Below the pieces are notes generated by a model. The model was not told the DNA's origin. It did no database searches and saw only the letters and a program-made list of their open reading frames with translations. A stretch of DNA of 10,509 bases from Thermomicrobiales bacterium (lineage in GTDB: Bacteria; Chloroflexota; Chloroflexia; Thermomicrobiales; UBA6265). The first letter of the stretch is position 1, and each line of letters opens with the position of its first letter. Shown piece after piece: positions 6,164-10,509 of the stretch. The translations under genes and the position numbers were made by a program. The stretch is from the NCBI GenBank assembly GCA_030447145.1, contig JAUJLY010000062.1, positions 1-10,509 on the forward strand, given 5' to 3'.

Positions 6164-6406
6164 CGAACCCAACTCCTCATTCCATATCCATACAGTGCGC
6201 ATGGAGTCTGCTTCGTTTTCCGCGCGAGAGCCAGGAACGTGAGAGTGTTCTTCGACGTATCTCCCGGGCGACCACGGGTCATCCCTCGCCGGCTTCCGAT
6301 GTATCGCACGCAGCCACTGATCTTCCGAGTTTGGCTTACAAGGAGGATCAGGGCCAATGGCGAGCACGCGGATAGCGCATGTCCACCGACATGCGCCCAC
6401 GAACGA
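6164..6406 (-). other. Non-coding gap between map and rpmJ, where infA is usually found
   Basis: In many bacteria infA (IF-1, about 72 codons) lies here. Reading the minus strand in all frames shows nothing like the IF-1 pattern (VEGTVVEALPNA, AHISGKMR, VELSPYDLTRGRI). The longest open frame, 65 codons at 6160-6357, has no IF-1 features and overlaps the rpmJ start. The gap holds a hairpin next to the map stop (6375-6396) and a weak CTGATC/GATCAG repeat (6317-6322 and 6346-6351). I see no clear promoter. It may be a transcript boundary or a 5' leader for the rpmJ group. Confidence 0.6.
6375..6396 (-). terminator. Hairpin just after map, possible attenuator or processing site
   Basis: GCGCATGTC (6375-6383) and GACATGCGC (6388-6396) form a perfect 9-base stem with a four-base loop, starting 10 bases past the map stop. 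No T-run follows in the minus-strand RNA, so it is not a textbook intrinsic terminator. It could be an attenuator, an RNase-processing or 3'-end-stabilising stem. Confidence 0.5.
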
Positions 6407-7174
6407 CTATTCTACCACTGAAACCAGCCTTTTTGTCAAGACAATCGGTTCTTCGTCGGTGATCGCCACGGTGTGCTCGAAATGCGCGGAGAGCGTTCCA
6501 TCGGCGGTGACGACCGTCCAGCCATCTTCCAACTCGCGTGTTTCGTCGGTGCCCAGCGTCAGCATTGGCTCAATCGCCAGCGTCATGCCATTACGGAGCA
6601 CGGGGCCGTACGTGCGGTCGCCGTAGTTTGGAACATGAGGGTCCTCGTGCATTCGCCTGCCGATGCCGTGACCGCCGTAGCCCCGGACGATGCCGTAGCC
6701 GCGCGGAGCGGCGTAGGCTTCTATCACGTGTCCAATCTCGCCAAGTCGGTTACCCGCCCGAGCTGCCGCCACTCCTACCTTCAGGGCCTCTTCCGTATCA
6801 GCAAGGAGTCTCCTTGCGTCGTCGGAGATCTCACCGACGGGATAGGTCCAGGCGGAATCGCCATGCCACCCGTCCAGGATCGCGCCGATATCTACGGCGA
6901 TGACGTCACCGTCGCCCAGGACGCGCGATCCCGGTATGCCGTGAACGATCTCTTCATTTACAGAGGCGCAGATATTTCCCCGGAACCCGTTGTACCCCAG
7001 AAAACTGGCGATTGCGCCCTGCTCCTTTACGGTATCGCGAACGAGCGCATCGAGATCTGCGGTTGTTACTCCTGGCGCGATGGCGGCTTCCACTCTCTGG
7101 TGGCACAGCGCAACCACTTGGCCGGCGGCTCGCATCTTCTCAATCTCTCGCTCGTTCTTGATCGTAATCGGCAT
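6407..7174 (-). CDS. map: Type I methionine aminopeptidase
   Basis: The enzyme removes the initiator methionine from new proteins using two metal ions. The 255-residue protein has the pita-bread-fold metal ligands in order: D95 (VDIGA), D106 (HGDSAW), H169 (GGHGIGRRMHEDP), E202 (AIEPML) and E233 (SAHFEHTV). The substrate-side H78 (EEIVHGIPG) and H176 are also kept. There is no N-terminal zinc-finger extension, so it is the short bacterial form. The ATG at 7174 starts the usual MPITIKNEREIEKMR N-terminus. It lies 7 bases after adk, so the secY-adk-map order is the classical one. A hairpin follows the stop, and the next gene is 243 bases away. Confidence 0.97.
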   Translation of the reverse strand: MPITIKNEREIEKMRAAGQVVALCHQRVEAAIAPGVTTADLDALVRDTVKEQGAIASFLGYNGFRGNICASVNEEIVHGIPGSRVLGDGDVIAVDIGAILDGWHGDSAWTYPVGEISDDARRLLADTEEALKVGVAAARAGNRLGEIGHVIEAYAAPRGYGIVRGYGGHGIGRRMHEDPHVPNYGDRTYGPVLRNGMTLAIEPMLTLGTDETRELEDGWTVVTADGTLSAHFEHTVAITDEEPIVLTKRLVSVVE

Positions 7175-7181
7175 GGCTCGT

Positions 7182-7868
7182 CTAGGCTTTCATTGATTCG
7201 GCGCGGCTCCGAATGGCGTCCAGGAGGTCTTGCTCGACCTTCTGGATATCCTGGTCACCGTCCACGCGCTCGAGGACGCCCTGCTCGGCATAGTACGCAA
7301 GGAGCGGCCGTGTGAGATCATCGTACAATTCCAGGCGGCGGGTGATCGCCTCCGGCGTGTCGTCCTTCCGTTGCAGGAGCTTGCCGCCACATTTATTGCA
7401 AATCCCCGGCACTGCCGGTGGGTCTGCTTCCACATGGTAAACGGTGCCGCAGGACTCGCACACGCGCCGGCCAGCCAATCGCGCGACCAACTTCTCGCGC
7501 GGCACATCGATTTCCACCACGGCGGTCAGTGACTCACCCTGGTTCGCCAGGATCTCGTCAAGGGCCTGCGCTTGCGGCTCAGTCCTCGGAAATCCGTCAA
7601 AGAGCGCGCCGGCGACGTCCTCTCCCTTCGCCTTTGCTGCCGCAATCTGCGCGAGGCGAACCTGAACGATCGCGTTGGTGAGTTCATCGGGAACGAGATT
7701 GCCCGATTCCAGGATGGCCTGAACCTGAAGCCCTAGCTCGGATTTCTGTTCGGTTGCTGCACGGAAGAGGTCGCCCGTGGCGACCTTGACGAGGTTCAGC
7801 TTTGGGCCGATCAGAGCGGCCTGGGTGCCTTTACCGGAGCCCTGGGCTCCCATCAAAATCACATACAC
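7182..7868 (-). CDS. adk: Adenylate kinase with zinc LID
   Basis: Adenylate kinase interconverts ATP and AMP with two ADP. From the chosen GTG the protein has 228 residues: P-loop GAQGSGKGT (7-15), AMP-binding ATGDLFR (30-36), DGFPRT (91-96), and a LID with C137, C140, C157 and C160 in a C-x2-C-x16-C-x2-C zinc site, as in Gram-positive-type long kinases. DDTPEAITRRLELY follows the LID. GTG at 7868 is preferred because GGAAGGA lies 9 bases upstream and the P-loop then sits at the normal distance from the N-terminus. An in-frame ATG at 7901 would add 11 residues but has no Shine-Dalgarno and directly abuts a stable hairpin. It follows secY by 70 bases. Confidence 0.96.
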   Translation of the reverse strand: MYVILMGAQGSGKGTQAALIGPKLNLVKVATGDLFRAATEQKSELGLQVQAILESGNLVPDELTNAIVQVRLAQIAAAKAKGEDVAGALFDGFPRTEPQAQALDEILANQGESLTAVVEIDVPREKLVARLAGRRVCESCGTVYHVEADPPAVPGICNKCGGKLLQRKDDTPEAITRRLELYDDLTRPLLAYYAEQGVLERVDGDQDIQKVEQDLLDAIRSRAESMKA

Positions 7869-7877
7869 AAGGGCATG

Positions 7878-7884
7878 TCCTTCC
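7878..7884 (-). promoter_or_regulatory. Ribosome binding site deciding the GTG start of adk
   Basis: GGAAGGA in the minus-strand message stands 9 bases before GTG at 7868, favouring this start over the in-frame ATG at 7901. Confidence 0.65.
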
Positions 7885-7901
7885 ACGCGGGAAACCAACA
7901 T

Positions 7902-7930
7902 ACCGGCAGGACATTGAGTGCCCTACCGGT
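7902..7930 (-). promoter_or_regulatory. Stable hairpin in the secY-adk gap
   Basis: In minus-strand RNA the arms at 7930-7919 and 7913-7902 pair over 12 positions around a five-base loop (CUCAA). Ten pairs are Watson-Crick and two are wobble (U-G and G-U). On the plus strand those two positions would be A-C mismatches, so the fold favours the transcribed strand. It begins 8 bases past the secY stop and ends just before the adk ribosome-binding region. A role in mRNA processing, attenuation or differential expression of secY and adk is inferred; no T-run follows. Confidence 0.5.
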
Positions 7931-7938
7931 GTGTTCGT

Positions 7939-9246
7939 CTAGTCAATGAAGCCTTCGTAGTTTCGCATCATCAGCTGGGCCTCGAGCTGCCGCATCGTAT
8001 CGATCGCGACACCGACGACGATCAGAAAGGATGTCGAGCTGAGCAACAGGGTCTGGACGCCTGTTATCCGTGCCGCGATAAACGGCAGGATAGCGATGAT
8101 TCCCAAGAAGAGTGCGCCGACGATCGTGATGCGGGTCAGCACCCTCTGCAGGTAGATTGCGGTGTTCCGACCGGGCCTGACACCAGGGATGAACGCGCCC
8201 TGACGCTGCAACGAGTCCGGAATCCGCTGCTGCTGGAATACCACCATGGTGTAGAAGAACGTGAATCCAACCACCATGAAGAAGTAGACGATGTTGTATG
8301 GCACGGTATTCGGGCTCAGCCATTGGCTGATGTTGACAGCAAGGCTTCGCACCCACTCTGTGCCAGACGACTGCAGGAAATTCGCGACCATCCCCGGGAA
8401 CACCATGATGCTGACCGCAAAGATCAGCGGAATCATGCCCGCGCTGTTGACCTTCAGCGGGATATTGGTCGTGTTGCCGCCATATTGTCGACCGGCCCGC
8501 ACGCGCTTGGCATGATGGACGGGGATCCGACGCTGTCCCTCGTTGATCAGCACGACACCCACGATGGTGAGCATCGCGATCGCAACGAAGAAGACCGTCC
8601 CCGCAACGTTTTCACCTAGTGTTCCACCCGACACCAGGCCGCCTATGGCGCTCGGAAGCGAAGCGATGATGCCGCCAAAGATGATGATCGACACGCCATT
8701 GCCGATACCGTTCTCGGTGATGAGTTCGCCGATCCAGACGAGCAACATCGTTCCTGCGGTCAACGTGAGCAGAATCGCAACCGTCGGCAGGAATGTATCC
8801 GCATCGAACAAACCGAAGTTCTGGACGAGGTTCCCGCTCTGGTCGCTTGCAAACAGAAGCATCTGACCGTAGCCCTGAAGCAAGGCCAAGGGCACGGTCA
8901 GATAGTGCGTGTAGCGATCGATCTGGTTTCGGCCCTGCTGGCCCTCCATCGACAACTCATTGAGACGCGGAATAATCGGCGTCATGAGCTGCATGATGAT
9001 CGTGGCCGTGATATAGGGATACACGCCGAGTGCTGCGATGGAGAAGTTGTTCAGACCGCCGCCGGAAAACAGGTTCAGCATCCCGAGAAGCTGGTTTGTC
9101 TCGATAAAGTCGCGAAGACCTTGACGATCCACCCCGGGAATCGGGACGCTGGCGACCAATCGGAAGACCACCAGCATCGCTATGGTAAACAGGATCTTCC
9201 GACGGAGGTCAGGAATCCTGAACGCGTTGATCACGGCCTGCAGCAT
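7939..9246 (-). CDS. secY: Preprotein translocase subunit SecY
   Basis: SecY forms the membrane channel of the general secretion pathway, with SecE and SecG. The 435-residue protein has the expected series of ten hydrophobic segments, starting at about residues 18-36. The conserved cytosolic loops are present: EGQRRIPVHHAKRV (236-249) in C4, and GAFIPGVRPGRNT (350-362) in C5, where R358 matches the arginine needed for SecA-driven transport in E. coli. PYITATIIMQL (77-87) is another family hallmark. The C-terminus is short (MMRNYEGFID). The ATG at 9246 has GAGGAGG 7 bases upstream, inside the last codons of rplO, and lies only 2 bases after its stop, so L15 and SecY translation are likely coupled. 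Confidence 0.98.
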   Translation of the reverse strand: MLQAVINAFRIPDLRRKILFTIAMLVVFRLVASVPIPGVDRQGLRDFIETNQLLGMLNLFSGGGLNNFSIAALGVYPYITATIIMQLMTPIIPRLNELSMEGQQGRNQIDRYTHYLTVPLALLQGYGQMLLFASDQSGNLVQNFGLFDADTFLPTVAILLTLTAGTMLLVWIGELITENGIGNGVSIIIFGGIIASLPSAIGGLVSGGTLGENVAGTVFFVAIAMLTIVGVVLINEGQRRIPVHHAKRVRAGRQYGGNTTNIPLKVNSAGMIPLIFAVSIMVFPGMVANFLQSSGTEWVRSLAVNISQWLSPNTVPYNIVYFFMVVGFTFFYTMVVFQQQRIPDSLQRQGAFIPGVRPGRNTAIYLQRVLTRITIVGALFLGIIAILPFIAARITGVQTLLLSSTSFLIVVGVAIDTMRQLEAQLMMRNYEGFID

Positions 9247-9248
9247 GC

Positions 9249-9848
9249 CTAGGCCTCCTCGCCCTCGCGTTCCCCAATTTGGGCCAATGCCTCACGACGA
9301 CTCGGTCCACCGACCTTGCCGACGCGCATCGCCTTCATCTCGCGGTTGATCGGTAGACGTCGGGTCCGCGGGCGGGCGCTTGTCCACTGGTCTGTTCGCT
9401 CAAGCGTCTCCACGGTTCCACCGGCCTGCTCGATGAGCTCTTTTGCGGATTTGGAAAAGCCGTGAGCGTGGACGGTGATGGGCGTGCCGAGCTCGCCATT
9501 CCCGAGAATCTTCACGGGAAACCGGACGCTGCGGATCAGTCCACGCTCGGCAAGCACCTGAGGGGTAATTGGTCCGTCGACCTCAAGCTCCGCGAGACGC
9601 CCAACATTCACCGTTTCCCACGGCGTGCTCCAGACGTTTGTGAAGCCGCGCTTGTAAGGCATGCGCTGCTGAATTGGCAGCTGACCGCCCTCGAATCCCG
9701 GCCGAACACCACCACCTGAGCGGGAGTTCTGGCCCTTGGTGCCACGTCCGGCCGTCTTGCCACGGCCACTGCCATGGCCGCGACCGAGGCGGCGTTTGCT
9801 GGTATTTGCGCCCTTGTTTGGCCGCAAATCATCTATTGTCAGGGGCAT
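9249..9848 (-). CDS. rplO: 50S ribosomal protein L15 with C-terminal extension
   Basis: L15 (uL15) is a 50S protein important for late assembly. From ATG 9848 the product has 199 residues: MPLTIDDLRPNKGA, the Gly/Arg-rich RRLGRGHGSGRGKTAGRGTK (19-38) that threads into 23S rRNA, GGVRPGFEGGQLPIQQRMPY (46-65), and the C-terminal core ITVHAHGFSKSAKELIEQAG (124-143). Typical L15 ends near residue 145-150; here about 50 more residues follow, first basic (ARPRTRRLP) and then acidic at the end (GEREGEEA). An in-frame TTG at 9860 would add four residues; the ATG fits the family. It follows rpmD by 44 bases, and its end carries the secY ribosome binding site. Confidence 0.95.
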   Translation of the reverse strand: MPLTIDDLRPNKGANTSKRRLGRGHGSGRGKTAGRGTKGQNSRSGGGVRPGFEGGQLPIQQRMPYKRGFTNVWSTPWETVNVGRLAELEVDGPITPQVLAERGLIRSVRFPVKILGNGELGTPITVHAHGFSKSAKELIEQAGGTVETLERTDQWTSARPRTRRLPINREMKAMRVGKVGGPSRREALAQIGEREGEEA

Positions 9849-9892
9849 CGTTGTTCCCAACCTTCATGCCGGCCGTTCAACCCGCGTAAGGG

Positions 9893-10105
9893 TTACTCGG
9901 CGGCGACTTCTTCCACCCTCACGAGATGGCTAATCTTGTTTACCGTTCCCCGGATCGAGGGAGAATCGTTCCGCACGACGGTGTGATTCACCTTGCGCAG
10001 ACCGAGCGATTTCACCGCTCGCTCTTGATCGCCCGGGCGTCCGATGGTGCTACGCACCAGTGTGATCCGCAGCTGACCGTTGCCAGTCGATTGCGTATCG
10101 CTCAT
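9893..10105 (-). CDS. rpmD: 50S ribosomal protein L30
   Basis: L30 (uL30) is a small 50S protein. The 70 residues contain QLRITLVRSTIGRPGDQERA (11-30), then the conserved SLGLRKVNHTVVRNDSPSIR and the closing GTVNKISHLVRVEE. An N-terminal addition of about ten residues (MSDTQSTGNG) precedes the core. The ATG at 10105 lies 3 bases after the rpsE stop, with GAGGGG about 10 bases upstream inside rpsE. The rpsE-rpmD-rplO-secY order is the classic spc-operon arrangement. Confidence 0.96.
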   Translation of the reverse strand: MSDTQSTGNGQLRITLVRSTIGRPGDQERAVKSLGLRKVNHTVVRNDSPSIRGTVNKISHLVRVEEVAAE

Positions 10106-10108
10106 GGC

Positions 10109-10509
10109 TTACCGTCCCCTCTGGGCAGAACCCTGCTGACCTTGCTGGCCCTGCTGACCACGACCACGGCCGCCGCCCTGCTGGCCGCGTCCACGTCCGC
10201 CGCCCGGACCGCCACGTCGTCCACCTTCCTGGGGTGGGACAAGCGGCTCTGGCTGCCGTCGCTTGGTCGGCACGGCCTCAGCCGACTGTCCACCATGCTC
10301 GAACGGCTTGCGCAACGTCGCCTTCTGGCGATTACGGCGGCGAATCACCGCATTCTCAGACTCCAGCTCCTCGAGGGCCTGAACGGTGGCACGCACGACG
10401 TTCACCGGGTTATTGCTGCCTAATGACTTGGAGAGAATGTCCCGGATACCGGCCGCTTCAACGACGGCACGGACAGCGCCACCGGCGATCACGCCGGTAC
10501 CAGGCGCCG
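10109..10509 (-). CDS. rpsE: 30S ribosomal protein S5, C-terminal part with Arg/Gly/Gln-rich tail
   Basis: The gene enters from the right edge, so the N-terminal double-stranded-RNA-binding domain is outside. S5 (uS5) supports translational accuracy and mRNA unwinding at the entry channel. The 132 visible residues start with the C-terminal-domain motif APGTGVIAGGAVRAVVEAAG, followed by GIRDILSKSLGSNNPVNVVR and ATVQALEEL (40-48). Ordinary S5 ends roughly 20 residues later. Here about 80 residues follow: first a charged stretch with RRRNRQKATLRKPF, then from residue 95 a low-complexity tail of R, G and Q with two GGRGRGQQG copies and a GQQGQQGQQG run. The reading frame is intact to the TAA at 10109, three bases before rpmD, so the tail is genuine coding sequence. 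Confidence 0.95.
   Translation of the reverse strand, partial: APGTGVIAGGAVRAVVEAAGIRDILSKSLGSNNPVNVVRATVQALEELESENAVIRRRNRQKATLRKPFEHGGQSAEAVPTKRRQPEPLVPPQEGGRRGGPGGGRGRGQQGGGRGRGQQGQQGQQGSAQRGR

Noticed and set aside
6160..6357. A 65-codon minus-strand frame in the map-rpmJ gap as a possible infA
   Set aside because: It has none of the IF-1 motifs, overlaps the rpmJ start and lacks a plausible family resemblance.
7918..8619. A 233-codon plus-strand open frame opposite secY
   Set aside because: It mirrors secY codons, is full of His, Asp and Arg as expected from the complement of membrane-protein codons, and has no recognisable domain.
10130..10215. GC-rich repeats at the rpsE 3' end as a separate repeat array or CRISPR
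   Set aside because: They are short in-frame codon repeats encoding the RG/GQQ tail, with no spacer structure.

Overview
This window is an ordinary, well-conserved part of a bacterial chromosome: the 3' half of the large ribosomal-protein supercluster, all on the minus strand, meeting two unrelated plus-strand metabolic genes. Base composition is GC-rich, GTG and TTG starts are used (GTG for adk, rplM and the P1-type peptidase; TTG for rpoA), and the adenylate kinase has a four-Cys zinc LID. Gene order resembles that of Gram-positive-type bacteria: secY-adk-map, then rpmJ-rpsM-rpsK-rpoA-rplQ, then truA-rplM-rpsI. The long L15 and the Arg/Gly/Gln-rich tail on S5 suggest a member of the Chloroflexota (possibly Thermomicrobia-like). 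That assignment is an impression from protein style, not a proven placement.

Layout, in window coordinates. Positions 1-681 hold the 3' part of a metallo-beta-lactamase-fold hydrolase gene (+). Positions 675-1556 hold a P1/S58-family (DmpA-like) peptidase gene (+) that overlaps it by 7 bases. Positions 1557-1744 are a convergent intergenic region with a strong hairpin at 1680-1720, the probable end of the ribosomal transcript. From 10509 down to 1745, everything is minus strand, in transcription order: rpsE (5' cut by the window edge), rpmD, rplO, secY, adk, map, a 243-base non-coding gap, rpmJ, rpsM, rpsK, rpoA, rplQ, truA, rplM, rpsI.

The minus-strand genes form a translation and secretion module: ribosomal proteins of both subunits (S5, L30, L15, L36, S13, S11, L17, L13, S9), the SecY channel, adenylate kinase, methionine aminopeptidase, the RNA polymerase alpha subunit and tRNA pseudouridine synthase A. 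Spacing is tight in most places, from a 14-base overlap (rpoA/rplQ) to gaps of 2-14 bases. Larger gaps occur at secY-adk (70), map-rpmJ (243), rpmJ-rpsM (68), rpsM-rpsK (106), rpsK-rpoA (124) and rplQ-truA (65). Several of these carry inverted repeats able to fold in the minus-strand RNA.

I found no mobile element, CRISPR array, tRNA, rRNA or defence system, and no convincing new system. The points worth a second look are modest: infA is missing from its usual place between map and rpmJ, rpsD is missing between rpsK and rpoA, three unassigned RNA hairpins lie in the gaps, and S5, L15 and RpoA carry unusual C-terminal tails.
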